Shown here piece after piece: positions 1 to 7,102 of a DNA stretch of 22,034 bases (the first letter of the stretch is position 1; each line of letters begins with the position of its first letter). The notes under the pieces are model-generated. The model did not search any database. It had not been told where the DNA came from and saw nothing but the letters and a program-made list of their open reading frames with translations. The position numbers and the translations under genes are program-made. Source of the DNA: a virus. The stretch spans positions 1 through 22,034 of IMG/VR virus record IMGVR_UViG_3300005581_000155; one strand, written 5' to 3'.

Positions 1-335
1 GCTGAGCTGCCCGCAGCGCCCGTGGTGACGCTGCCGAGGGTGATGGTGGCGGCGGTTCCGATTGGGCCGGTGAGTCCCACGTCGCCGCGCGGAATGGCGA
101 ACGTCAGCGTTTGCGCCGGGGCCGTGCCGCCGAGGGTGACGCTGGCGCTCGATCCGGCTGCGCCCGTGGTCACGCTGGCGATGCTCAAGCTGTTTGCGGG
201 GCCGGTATTGCCGAGATCTCCCTTGTCGCCTCGCGGGATCGTGAAGTTGAACGTCGCTGCGCTGGAGTTGCCGGAATTGGTAGCAATGGCTGAGCTGCCC
301 GCAGCGCCCGTGGTGACGCTGCCGAGGGTGATGGT
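1..335. repeat. Direct repeat within fibre gene (47-bp copies at 1-47 and 289-335)
   Basis: Bases 1-47 and 289-335 are identical by eye and encode the same Ser/Thr/Ala-rich module of the fibre. A diverged copy of the same module lies between them. The near identity at DNA level suggests recent duplication, so unequal recombination could change fibre length. Confidence 0.75.
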
Positions 336-461
336 CGCAGCAGCGCCGGGGATGCCTTGGACGCCCTGCGGTCCGGTGGCTCCGATGGGTCCGCGCGCGC
401 CGAGTTCGAGATGATATTCGGTCGAGGCGTTGTTGGTCGTGAGGGTGACGCTGGTAGGCAT
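1..461 (-). CDS. Collagen-like tail fibre protein (partial, C-terminus off the left edge)
   Basis: The frame opens at an ATG at 461 and stays open to the window edge, giving 153 visible codons. Residues 24-39 are collagen-like Gly-X-Y triplets (GPIGATGPQGVQGIPG). They are followed by modules that alternate a Thr/Ser/Ala/Gly-rich unit (GSVTTGAAGSSA, near residues 48, 96 and 144) with a unit ending in IPRGD plus further Gly-X-Y. Such repeats are known in phage fibres, where they form trimeric rods; a host-binding tip would lie in the missing part. The start overlaps the stop of the upstream gene by one base (TAATG), implying translational coupling. The fibre role rests on composition and on its place after tail genes. 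Any other collagen-like virion protein is an alternative. Confidence 0.72.
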   Translation of the reverse strand, partial: MPTSVTLTTNNASTEYHLELGARGPIGATGPQGVQGIPGAAATITLGSVTTGAAGSSAIATNSGNSSAATFNFTIPRGDKGDLGNTGPANSLSIASVTTGAAGSSASVTLGGTAPAQTLTFAIPRGDVGLTGPIGTAATITLGSVTTGAAGSS

Positions 462-817
462 TACGCGTGCGGGTCGGGGATGATTTGTTGGGTGCCGGAG
501 AGCAGGTCTTTGTCGATGCCGGCGGCGGAGGTCACCTCGATGGCCCAGGTGTAGAAGCCGGGGTCGAGCGCGAGGGCGCGAGGCTCGACGGTGAAACTCC
601 AGCCGTAGGCGGTGGCGGTGGCGATGGTGATCTGCCCGGCCGTGTTGCTGTCGAGCGTGAGCGCGACCGCTCCGGCCGCCCGCCAACTCATGCGGACGCG
701 GGTGAGCGCGGCGGCGAAAGTGGTGTCGTCGGAGCTGTCGATGGTGAATGTCAGGCCGCCCCAGGTTTCGCCGGTAACGACGAGTCCGAGCTTGATGTTT
801 TTGAGTGAGCTGGCCAT
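461..817 (-). CDS. Predicted beta-sandwich tail/fibre-adaptor protein (hypothetical)
   Basis: This is a 118-aa protein starting MASSLKNIKLG, rich in Thr, Ser, Ala and Val with alternating polar/hydrophobic strands, no TM segment and no signal peptide. Length, all-beta look and position directly before a collagen-like fibre resemble the small N-terminal adaptor domains (BppU-N type) that precede fibres in many tailed phages; this is a structural guess, not a motif match. A start at 847 would add 10 residues, but that ATG lies inside an inverted repeat (838-869) with AAGGA immediately adjacent, so 817 is preferred with modest confidence. The stop overlaps the fibre start by one base. Confidence 0.6.
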   Translation of the reverse strand: MASSLKNIKLGLVVTGETWGGLTFTIDSSDDTTFAAALTRVRMSWRAAGAVALTLDSNTAGQITIATATAYGWSFTVEPRALALDPGFYTWAIEVTSAAGIDKDLLSGTQQIIPDPHA

Positions 818-837
818 GGGGCGGCGTTGTGATTGTG

Positions 838-869
838 CCGTCAGCATTCCTTGACGGCGATGCTGACGG
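838..869 (-). repeat. 10-bp inverted repeat, possible hairpin before the adaptor gene
   Basis: CCGTCAGCAT at 838-847 is the exact reverse complement of 860-869, with a 12-nt loop. In the leftward transcript the loop contains AAGGA and the downstream arm starts with the ATG at 847. The hairpin could hide an upstream start or mark a transcript end, but no U-tract follows. Confidence 0.6.
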
Positions 870-903
870 CGCGGGGTTTCCCAGACGGGGTGGGAGGGAT
901 CGC

Positions 904-1488
904 TTAGGCGAGGAGGGTCACCGTGTTGAGCGACGAGTCGCGCTTTTCGAGGGTGAAGGCGATTTTGCGGGTTTTCGGGTCGGTCTTGCTCGCACCGTCC
1001 AGACGCAGGCGCGACCAGAAGAAGATCCGCTCGACCAGCACGCCGCTTTTGTTCCGCTGCTCGATGACGGCGAGCCCTTCGATGTGGCTGTTGTTGAGCG
1101 CGAACGGGACGATTGCGGTGCCGATGACCGGGACGGTGGCGGTGGCGAGTTCGAGCTGCTTGAAGTAGCTGCTCGTCTTGCTCGTCTCGCCCTTGTAAAT
1201 CACTTTTTTGAGCGTGCTTTCCTCGTCGTCAAAATAACCGCCGGTGCTTTGTGGCACCTGGAAGGTATCGACCTCGAACTCGCGGGAGAGTTCCAGCGTC
1301 TCGATGTCTGGCATCTGGTAGGCGGTGACGCCCGCGACGAGCGCGCCGGTGACGACCATCGCGCTTTGCGCCGGCCAGGTGGCGGCGGCGAGCGTGGTGG
1401 TGAGCAGGCTTTCGCCCACGGGGATGAAGCAGAGGGTGGAGACGTTGAGTAATTCGCGACGGGTCAGGGTGGATACGGGAGCAGGCAT
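904..1488 (-). CDS. Putative tail tube / major tail-like protein
   Basis: The product is 194 aa and soluble, with many beta-strand-like segments and an acidic-polar centre (for example FEVDTFQVPQ near residue 71). It has no recognisable catalytic motif. Its place after the gp36- and gp37-like neck genes and before the fibre genes is where a tail tube protein is commonly encoded, and its length fits that family; the assignment is positional. The ATG at 1488 has no SD and is preceded by a C/A-rich leader (1489-1516) that fills the whole gap to the previous gene. A different structural role, such as a baseplate or head-tail connector part, remains possible. Confidence 0.55.
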   Translation of the reverse strand: MPAPVSTLTRRELLNVSTLCFIPVGESLLTTTLAAATWPAQSAMVVTGALVAGVTAYQMPDIETLELSREFEVDTFQVPQSTGGYFDDEESTLKKVIYKGETSKTSSYFKQLELATATVPVIGTAIVPFALNNSHIEGLAVIEQRNKSGVLVERIFFWSRLRLDGASKTDPKTRKIAFTLEKRDSSLNTVTLLA

Positions 1489-1516
1489 GGTGGTGGTGTT
1501 CTGGTGGTTGGTTTAT

Positions 1517-1708
1517 TCAAGCGGGCTCTTGGAAGATGCCGGTGATGGTGACGAGGCCGAGCAACTCCAGCGCCTTCGCCTCGGTGGCGGTCAGGGCGAT
1601 GGGCAGCGGGCCGGTGCCGTAGTCCGCCTCGCCAATGGTGCAGCGGTCGACGGTGACGATGGCCGCGATGTTGCGCGGCTCCGGGGATGTTTTCGGGTCG
1701 GAGGTCAT
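1517..1708 (-). CDS. Small conserved-looking tail-region protein, unknown function
   Basis: A 63-aa protein whose start overlaps the stop of the gp37-like gene in an ATGA, so it is probably translated by coupling. It has an N-terminal Pro/Ser-rich patch, a beta-like centre (IAAIVTVDRC) and a helix followed by a strand (LTATEAKALELLGLVTITG). Mu-type phages carry short proteins of this size between gp37 and the sheath or tube gene, but I see no residue pattern that identifies it as one of them. It is unlikely to be chance because it fits tightly between structural genes in the same orientation. Confidence 0.55.
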   Translation of the reverse strand: MTSDPKTSPEPRNIAAIVTVDRCTIGEADYGTGPLPIALTATEAKALELLGLVTITGIFQEPA

Positions 1709-2139
1709 GACTGGAACTGGAGTGGGATGGAAATCTTGATTTGATAGATGAGCAGCTCGTCGGCGGGGATCGGGTCGATGCCGGTGATGACGAGCCGATC
1801 GGCGAAATGATCGTTCGGGGAGATCCGGTGGTCGTGGAGCGCCTCGGCCATGGCCTCGATGAGATCGTCTGCGGGTGTCTCGCCGGCGCGGAGGACCGGC
1901 TTGGAGAAGAGCGTGACCGTGTAGGCGTTGGAGAGCGCGGGGCCGTCGGCGGTGGCGTCGTTGTTGAGGGAGCCCGTCCATGAGATCACGGCGAGGCAGC
2001 CGCTTTGTTTGGCGACCGCCTTGCGGAGCTCGCTGGCGATGTCCTTCTGCCGGTCCACGACGAAAGGCACGCCGTCGAGCGCCGGGATGGCGGCGAGATG
2101 GGCGGCGATGGCGTCTGCGGTGGTGTAGAAGCGGGACAT
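1705..2139 (-). CDS. Mu gp37-like (DUF1834-type) neck / tail-terminator protein
   Basis: The 144-aa protein begins MSRFYTTADAIAAHLAA. It shows the mixed alpha/beta pattern of gp37/tail-terminator proteins: an N-terminal helix, a central strand pair (CLAVISWTGS and AYTVTLFSK), a helix (DDLIEAMAEALH) and a C-terminal hairpin ending ISIPLQFQS. Proteins of this family form a ring at the head-proximal end of the tail tube. Its place directly after the gp36-like gene (2-nt gap) matches Mu gene order. It overlaps the following 63-aa gene by ATGA. The assignment is by family resemblance and gene order, not a catalytic signature. Confidence 0.65.
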   Translation of the reverse strand: MSRFYTTADAIAAHLAAIPALDGVPFVVDRQKDIASELRKAVAKQSGCLAVISWTGSLNNDATADGPALSNAYTVTLFSKPVLRAGETPADDLIEAMAEALHDHRISPNDHFADRLVITGIDPIPADELLIYQIKISIPLQFQS

Positions 2140-2141
2140 GC

Positions 2142-2579
2142 TCAGAATTCCAGCAGGGTGGATCCGCCGTGAGAGCGGGAGGCGGCGGCGGGGATTTCGG
2201 GGAGGGCCCCGCTGGCGTCCTCGATGCGGACGCCGCCCGCGGCGACGGAGTCGAGAAAGGCATAGGCTTTGCGGAGCTCCTCTTTGCGGACTTCGGTCGC
2301 GCCTTCGGAGAGCGGCAGAGATCCGACAAGTGCGTCGCGGGCGATGGTGCAGGCCGCGAACAGGCATTCGTCGGGGATGGTTCCGGCCGGGCCCGTTTTG
2401 GTGAGGTTGGCCGGGTTCGAGGCGACCTTGCCGCGGACCATCGCGGTGACTTGGTAGATGATCTCCGCCAGCGAATCGACGCCGGCGGATTCCTGGCCGC
2501 TGGTCTGGACGTAGCCGTCGAGCTCATCGAGGGAGAGGCGGCCCCGGATGTTGTCGGCGGTGAGAGCGGTCCAAGACAT
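2142..2579 (-). CDS. Mu gp36-like (DUF1320-type) head-tail connector protein
   Basis: The 145-aa product starts MSWTALTADNIRGRLSLDEL. It contains the helical pattern of gp36/HK97 gp6-like connectors: an N-terminal segment with LSLDELDGYV, a long helix (AEIIYQVTAMVRGKV), a Cys-containing helix (CLFAACTIARDAL) and the typical last helix RKEELRKAYAFLDSVAAGGVRI. Such proteins assemble as a ring under the portal. An in-frame ATG at 2615 would add 12 residues. The start at 2579 is preferred because it matches the family N-terminus and places the GGGGACCACT element exactly 43 nt upstream, as at two other genes. The gene follows the capsid gene after a strong terminator. Confidence 0.72.
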   Translation of the reverse strand: MSWTALTADNIRGRLSLDELDGYVQTSGQESAGVDSLAEIIYQVTAMVRGKVASNPANLTKTGPAGTIPDECLFAACTIARDALVGSLPLSEGATEVRKEELRKAYAFLDSVAAGGVRIEDASGALPEIPAAASRSHGGSTLLEF

Positions 2580-2622
2580 GGCCGCAGCATGGCGAGCGGT
2601 GACGGCGCCCGCCATGACTGCC

Positions 2623-2632
2623 AGTGGTCCCC
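2623..2632 (-). promoter_or_regulatory. GGGGACCACT intergenic element, copy 1 (before gp36-like gene)
   Basis: The minus strand reads GGGGACCACT. It lies just beyond the U-tract of the capsid terminator and 43 nt upstream of the gp36-like ATG. It is one of five same-orientation copies confined to late gene gaps; the function is not known from sequence. Confidence 0.6.
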
Positions 2633-2634
2633 AA

Positions 2635-2670
2635 GGAAAAGCCCCCGGCCGCGGTGAGGCGGACGGGGGC
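2635..2670 (-). terminator. Rho-independent terminator after major capsid gene
   Basis: In the leftward transcript, GCCCCCG pairs with CGGGGGC (outer 7 bp) and CCGC pairs with GCGG (inner 4 bp) around a CTCACC loop. TTTT follows directly (plus-strand AAAA at 2637-2640). It begins 28 nt after the capsid stop codon. It would let the capsid and decoration genes be transcribed more than the downstream neck and tail genes. Confidence 0.85.
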
Positions 2671-2698
2671 AACACACAAACGAGCCTGGGGGCGAAAA

Positions 2699-3604
2699 TC
2701 AGGCGGTGGTGACCGTGAGGCGGGCGGCGGCGGCCGCGTTGTTCACATAGGCGGCCTCGGTCCACTCGGTGATGACCTTCTCGCCGAAATCTTTCTGCGA
2801 GATGCGGACGCCGCCGAACGGGTTGAGCGAGACGCGGAACGTCTTGAACGCGGAGCCGTCGAACTGGTTGGAGTTCTCCTCGGCGAAATAAACCCAGACT
2901 TCGGTAGCAAGCGCCTTGGTCTTGGTGCTCGCCGCGTTGAGCGACGTGTCCTTGATCGAGGTGCTGACGAGGCACTGGGTGTTCGGGTTGAGGAAGAGCG
3001 ATCCAACGTCCGAGATCATCGGGTTGATTTTCTGGCTGCCGGGGAAGCGCGCGATGGTCTTGGCGTGGTTCTTGAAGATGCTCCAAGCGCCGAGGTTGAA
3101 GACAACGCGGTTAGGGAGCATGCCGGTCGCGTTGGCGATGGTCTCCATGTAGAGGTCGATGTCGGCGACCGGATCATCGCTTGAGCCCCAGACTTCCGCG
3201 GTGGCGGCAACTCCGGCGCGCATGACGGTGAGGGTCTCGTTGAGGCGGCTGTTGCCGGCCTGGGAGACCAGGTTGCGGATGCGTGCCTCGCGGAGGATGC
3301 GCGAGCCGTCGCCGTCGGTGGCGAGGGCAAGCTCATGGTTGTCGATCACGTCGTGCAGCGCGTAGGGGCTGAGCGAGATGTTGACGCGCTCGCCGTCGGT
3401 CATGACGGCGGTGGAGTCGCCGCCGATCGCGCGCTTGGCGCTCGGGACTTGGAAGCCGGAGCGTTTGGCGTAGTCGATGACCGAGAACGAAGCCGCACCC
3501 GTCTGAACGACAGGAGCGAGGAAATCGGCGAGGGGCGAGGAGGTCTCTTGGAACAGTCCTTTGGCGAACTGGTTGAGAGTGGAGATGTTTGCAGGAGTGG
3601 CCAT
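2699..3604 (-). CDS. Major capsid protein (HK97-fold)
   Basis: This 301-aa protein has the layout of phage major capsid proteins. The N-terminal arm (about residues 1-60) is followed by a segment with DGERVNISLSPYALHDVID. The P-domain-like region contains VVFNLGAWSIFKNHAKTIAR, a hallmark pattern of capsid proteins in Mu-like and related prophages. The C-terminal strands include FRVSLNPFGGVRISQKDFG. It lies after the protease-scaffold and decoration genes and is followed by a strong terminator, as expected for an abundant product. There is no separate delta domain, which fits the presence of a dedicated scaffold. The ATG at 3604 has no SD; the leader is C/A-rich (CCACCACCCACTCACTCC). Confidence 0.88.
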   Translation of the reverse strand: MATPANISTLNQFAKGLFQETSSPLADFLAPVVQTGAASFSVIDYAKRSGFQVPSAKRAIGGDSTAVMTDGERVNISLSPYALHDVIDNHELALATDGDGSRILREARIRNLVSQAGNSRLNETLTVMRAGVAATAEVWGSSDDPVADIDLYMETIANATGMLPNRVVFNLGAWSIFKNHAKTIARFPGSQKINPMISDVGSLFLNPNTQCLVSTSIKDTSLNAASTKTKALATEVWVYFAEENSNQFDGSAFKTFRVSLNPFGGVRISQKDFGEKVITEWTEAAYVNNAAAAARLTVTTA

Positions 3605-3638
3605 GATATGAGGTCAGTTGGAGTGAGTGGGTGGTGGA

Positions 3639-4022
3639 TTATGCGAGGACGATGTAACCGGGGCTGAGCACGGCCTTGATGAGCTGGCCAGCGGCGGTGG
3701 ACGCTTCCAGGGCGACCGCGAAAGCCTTGTGGGTGGCGGTGGTGGACTTGTTGCACTGGCCGGAAGCGGCAGGCACCAGGTTGTCGCCGATTGCGATGCC
3801 GGAGGCGGACGCCTCGACAAACACGATGGCACCGGATCCGGCCGGAGCGACGGAGGCCACGCCAGAGGCGGCGCAATCCTCGGTGACGACGCCGAACGCA
3901 GCTTCGGTGGCCGCGGTGGTGACCACGCTGGTGCCGGAGCTGATTTTGACGATTTTGCCCATGGTGACGGCGGCGGCCCCGTTGGTGATCGGGATGATTG
4001 GACTTTCAGTGGCTAGGGACAT
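3639..4022 (-). CDS. Head decoration protein (DUF2190-like)
   Basis: The 127-aa protein is extremely rich in Ala, Gly, Ser, Thr and Val, and consists of short beta strands without charge clusters. Segments such as GKIVKISSGTSVV, AFGVVTEDCAASG, GDNLVPAASGQC and AFAVALEASTAAGQLIKAVL match the usual style of DUF2190 capsid-stabilising proteins, including the closing strand near VLSPGYIVLA. These proteins bind the outside of the expanded capsid. Its place between the protease-scaffold and the major capsid gene is the normal one. The gene has no SD and is preceded by a triple 10-bp C/A-rich repeat (4031-4060). Confidence 0.8.
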   Translation of the reverse strand: MSLATESPIIPITNGAAAVTMGKIVKISSGTSVVTTAATEAAFGVVTEDCAASGVASVAPAGSGAIVFVEASASGIAIGDNLVPAASGQCNKSTTATHKAFAVALEASTAAGQLIKAVLSPGYIVLA

Positions 4023-4030
4023 GATGTTGG

Positions 4031-4060
4031 TTCGGTTGGGAGTGGTTGGGAGTGGTTGGG
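4031..4060 (-). repeat. Triple 10-bp tandem repeat (CCCAACCACT) in the decoration gene leader
   Basis: The minus strand reads CCCAACCACT twice and then the variant CCCAACCGAA, followed by CCAACATC and the decoration ATG. The leader is nearly free of G and has no SD. It may be an unstructured ribosome-loading region or a protein-binding array. Confidence 0.6.
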
Positions 4061-4061
4061 A

Positions 4062-5078
4062 TCAGTTGAAGGCGGAGGGATCGAGTTCGGCGGCGCGCGC
4101 CCAGACCAGGGAGAAATCGGCTTTTTCGCCGAGTTCTGCGCGGGATTTGGTGAAGGCGGCCTCGACCCGGATGTCGGCGCTGCCGCCAGGGTTGAGCCCG
4201 GCGTGGACGAGGCTCTTTTCGAGTCCTTCGAGCGTCACCGGCATGGCGGCGAGAAATTTGCTGCCAAGGGCTTCGGAGGCTTCGAGCAGTTCGAGCGCCT
4301 GCGCTTGGGTTTCCTCGTCCTTGGGGGCGATCTTGCCCGCGGCGACGGCGGCTTCGACCTTGGCCTTGTGGCCAGCGGTCTTGGCATCCTTGGCGATGGC
4401 CTCGGCGGCTTCCACTTGGCCCTTGAGGGTGGCAAGTTCGGCTTCGAGTTCGGCGATGCGTTTTTCCTTGTCGCTCATCCCCTCTTTGAGGGAGGAGATT
4501 TTTTCGACAGCTTCGGTTTCGTCGGTGGCCGCAAGGGCGGCGAGGATGATTTGTGACATAATGGTTTCGGGGTTGAGATCGGTGTCGGCGGCGGCAATCA
4601 GGCCGATGCCGCGGAAAGCGGGCTCATCGACCAGCGAGCCGATCTCGCCCTTGTCGGGGAGGCCGGAGGGGATGCCGTCGGAATTGATGAGGAAGGTCGG
4701 GGAGAAATAACCGTAGTCGCCGCCCTCGATGGCAGCGCGTCCGCTGGTGCTCCAACTGGCGGCGAGGAGGATCCCGCGCTCCGGGTCAAAGGAAAAAGCG
4801 GAAGGGTGTCCGGATGCCGGGCCCGTCTTGGCGTGGTCAAACGCGAGACGTGGGCGGACGGTGCCGGAAAGACGTTTGTCGAGAGCCTCCTGAAGTGCCG
4901 CGGCAATCTCAGCCCCGCGCTCGGCGGGCACGTTCACGGTGATTTCACCGGGCTTGCCGCTGACGGTCGCGGAGATCCTGCTGGAGCCGACCGGGATATA
5001 CACGATCTCGCCCGGCGCGTCCTTGGAGACGGCTGAGGCGAACGCGGCGGTGATGATCCTTGGCACGGGATGACCCAT
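4062..5078 (-). CDS. Mu I-like prohead protease fused to a scaffold domain
   Basis: The protein has 338 aa. Residues 72-165 match the Mu gpI protease family: LAFDHAK (D81, H82), ILLAASWSTSGRAAIEGGDY and the conserved YFSPTF, whose S126 is the likely nucleophile. Residues 174-260 form an acidic/Ala-rich coiled coil (DKEKRIAELEAELATLKGQV), the scaffold part, followed by a C-terminal tail expected to bind the capsid protein. Family knowledge: the protease matures the prohead and degrades the scaffold. An in-frame ATG at 4559 (M174, MSQIILAAL) could yield the scaffold alone, as gene Z does inside Mu gene I. The start at 5078 is an ATG without SD; a GTG at 5066 is possible and would place the GGGGACCACT element 44 nt upstream. 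Confidence 0.85.
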   Translation of the reverse strand: MGHPVPRIITAAFASAVSKDAPGEIVYIPVGSSRISATVSGKPGEITVNVPAERGAEIAAALQEALDKRLSGTVRPRLAFDHAKTGPASGHPSAFSFDPERGILLAASWSTSGRAAIEGGDYGYFSPTFLINSDGIPSGLPDKGEIGSLVDEPAFRGIGLIAAADTDLNPETIMSQIILAALAATDETEAVEKISSLKEGMSDKEKRIAELEAELATLKGQVEAAEAIAKDAKTAGHKAKVEAAVAAGKIAPKDEETQAQALELLEASEALGSKFLAAMPVTLEGLEKSLVHAGLNPGGSADIRVEAAFTKSRAELGEKADFSLVWARAAELDPSAFN

Positions 5079-5110
5079 GCCGCATCGCCCCAGAAAATCC
5101 TAGGGTTTGG

Positions 5111-5120
5111 AGTGGTCCCC
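5111..5120 (-). promoter_or_regulatory. GGGGACCACT intergenic element, copy 2 (before protease gene)
   Basis: This exact 10-mer begins two bases after the stop codon of the upstream gene. It lies 32 nt before the ATG at 5078, or 44 nt before an in-frame GTG at 5066. Confidence 0.6.
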
Positions 5121-5122
5121 GT

Positions 5123-5773
5123 TTACTCGAAGGATTTCACGAAGTCCAAGATCGCCGCGGACCCCGCGTCTGAGATCGCGGATTCAGTCGGGAAAATGCC
5201 CTTGTCGCCGCGGTGGCGGGTGATGGTGCGGAGCGTGTAGAGCAAGGCCCCGCCAGGCTTGGCGACGGCATACGGCTGGCCCTTGTTCTTGCCTCGCACG
5301 GCGGTCTTGAGCACGCCTTCCACCAGATAGCCGACCGTCTCGCCGGCGGTCTTGGACTCGATGAACGCGAGCACGCCCGCGCGGCCCGGCCGGATCTGGC
5401 GGCCGTCCCGGATGGGCACCTCGGCGGAGGGCACGGCGAGCGCCCTGGTGAGCTTGCCGGTGAAGCTGGAAATGCTTTTGCCGGGCGTCACCTCGCCGCC
5501 GTGGTAGCGCAGCGCGATTCCCAGCTCAGTGAGTGAAACGGTGGCCTCGTCGGCGGTGGCGCTGGATTGCGCGGAGTTCCGCACGTCGGCCCAGAAATCG
5601 CCGCGGCTGTTGCGCGGGACATACTTGTCATCCAAGTGCTTGCGGACGATGCCGAGCACGGACTTGGAAATCTTCCCGTGCATCCCCTGCCGGTCCTTGA
5701 GTGCCTCGGCCACGGCGGAAACCGCGGCTTGCGCGGTGGCATCGTTCACGTCGATGGTGATGGAGAGACTCAT
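5123..5773 (-). CDS. gpG/gpS-like virion morphogenesis (tail completion) protein, tentative
   Basis: The 216-aa protein starts MSLSITIDVNDATAQAAVSA. An N-terminal helical part (residues 10-50, with ISKSVLGIVRKHLDD) precedes a segment with the pattern seen in Mu gpG/P2 gpS proteins: a polar loop, then LGIALRYHGGEVTPGKSI, then LAVPSAEVPIRDGRQIRPGR. The C-terminal part is basic and longer than usual. In Mu, gpG follows the F/MuF gene exactly as here. The ATG overlaps the MuF stop in an ATGA. Residue similarity is limited, so a different neck or morphogenesis role is possible. Confidence 0.6.
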   Translation of the reverse strand: MSLSITIDVNDATAQAAVSAVAEALKDRQGMHGKISKSVLGIVRKHLDDKYVPRNSRGDFWADVRNSAQSSATADEATVSLTELGIALRYHGGEVTPGKSISSFTGKLTRALAVPSAEVPIRDGRQIRPGRAGVLAFIESKTAGETVGYLVEGVLKTAVRGKNKGQPYAVAKPGGALLYTLRTITRHRGDKGIFPTESAISDAGSAAILDFVKSFE

Positions 5774-7095
5774 GATTCGGAGAGCGTGATCCGGATCGTC
5801 CGGGTGGCCGGATCCTGGGTGAATGCCTCGACCTTGAACTCGGTGCCGCCGACATACACGAATCCCGGCTTGCCAGGGCGGAGTGCTTGGATGTCGATCG
5901 CCTTGCTTGCGCCTTTGACGTGCAGGGTGACGTTCCAACCGTTGCCCAGCTCGCCAGCCATGGCGCGGGCTTGTGCCGACGCCGTCCCCCATTCCCATCC
6001 GGCGACGTTGGCGGGGATGGTGAGGCGTTTTGCGGTGAGCGAACGGATGAGCACCACCGCCTCAGCGGCGGAGAGCTTGAAGCCCCGCCACAGATCCGCG
6101 GGTGACTCGGCGGTCTCGATGCGGTCGAAGAGTTTGCGGAGAATGATCCGGGCGTCTTGCGCGTCCGGGGTTTGTCCGCCAGCCCATGCGTCGAGCGCGT
6201 CCTTTTGGGTCAGTCGGTCATAGCCGGCGGGTGCGGGCTTGGCCCAAATCTCGGCGAGCTTGGCCGCGGTGGCGGGCTTGGAGCCATCCGGGTCGGTGAA
6301 GACGAGCTTGCCGTCTTGCATCTCGCCGAAGCGGCCGAGCTTGTCGGCGAGTGCCAGCTTCAAGACCGGATCGGAGACCTGCGGGGCGACTTCCAGCCCG
6401 TCATTCATCGTCCGATGGATCGGCTTTTGCATCGGGTCGGTGTTCGGGTCGAGCTTCATGCCAAGCTCCAGAGCCTCGGTGCGGGAAATGCCGGTGACTC
6501 CCATGCCGCTGCCAAAGTCAAACGGCGGCCACGGCTGGTCGAAGCGGGAGATTTTCCGCCAAATCGGATGATTCAGAAGCGCGATCATGCGGGTGGGATG
6601 CACGCCAGGGATGTCGGCGAGTTCGGCCTTGGCCTCCGCCCAGAGCGCCGGCCAGTTCCGCGGCTCCTTGGCCTGCTTGATCCGGACCAACTCCTGAGCC
6701 GGAAATCCCCGGATGGCGGTCTGACTGCGGACCCAATCGGCATGCCCCCGCGCCATGTCGCGGTTAGTCTGCAAAACGACGTTGATGCGAGCGAGGCTGG
6801 AGAGGTCTTCCAGCCCGCCCGCCTTGCCTTCCGGCGGTTGGTAGCCGCGCTCTTCCAGCCACATGAACAACCGCTTTTCCGCGTCGTTCACGGATCGCTC
6901 ATTCCTGACTACCGCGTCCGTCTCGTCGCGGAATTGCTGGAGGATCTCCGCATCCGTCACGCGGGACATGAAGAACGCCCGCTCGCGGATCTCGGAAGGG
7001 ACGCTGCTCCATTCCTCCGACGTGAGCGCGGCAGGGAGGTTCTCACGCCGGGAGAAGGATTGAAACGCCTGGTTAAAATCGCCGTCGGTTGCCAT
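5770..7095 (-). CDS. MuF/gp30-like minor head protein with C-terminal ADP-ribosyltransferase-like domain
   Basis: The protein has 441 aa. The N-terminal half matches MuF minor head proteins: a helical region (VTDAEILQQFRDETDAVV), then RINVVLQTNRDMARGHADW (residues 103-121), the usual TN-x3-A-x-G pattern, and a Pro/Trp-rich HPIWRKISRFDQPWPPFDFGS. Residues 330-441 resemble the ADP-ribosyltransferase fold found as a toxin cargo on many MuF proteins: LWRGF (R337), GWEWGTASAQARAMA at the STS position (366-380), and a closing GFVYVGGTEFKVEAF. The catalytic ExE position reads Lys-Pro-Gly (409-411), so the domain may be inactive. It lies 7 nt after the portal gene. MuF identity is firm; the ART call is an inference from pattern. 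Confidence 0.78.
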   Translation of the reverse strand: MATDGDFNQAFQSFSRRENLPAALTSEEWSSVPSEIRERAFFMSRVTDAEILQQFRDETDAVVRNERSVNDAEKRLFMWLEERGYQPPEGKAGGLEDLSSLARINVVLQTNRDMARGHADWVRSQTAIRGFPAQELVRIKQAKEPRNWPALWAEAKAELADIPGVHPTRMIALLNHPIWRKISRFDQPWPPFDFGSGMGVTGISRTEALELGMKLDPNTDPMQKPIHRTMNDGLEVAPQVSDPVLKLALADKLGRFGEMQDGKLVFTDPDGSKPATAAKLAEIWAKPAPAGYDRLTQKDALDAWAGGQTPDAQDARIILRKLFDRIETAESPADLWRGFKLSAAEAVVLIRSLTAKRLTIPANVAGWEWGTASAQARAMAGELGNGWNVTLHVKGASKAIDIQALRPGKPGFVYVGGTEFKVEAFTQDPATRTIRITLSES

Positions 7096-7102
7096 AACTG
7101 AA

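Noticed and set aside
1517-2677. 386-codon minus-strand frame spanning the gp36-like and gp37-like genes
   Set aside because: Most of it is Pro/Arg/Ser-rich out-of-frame translation of two recognisable genes. Only its last 63 codons (from 1708) look like a real gene.
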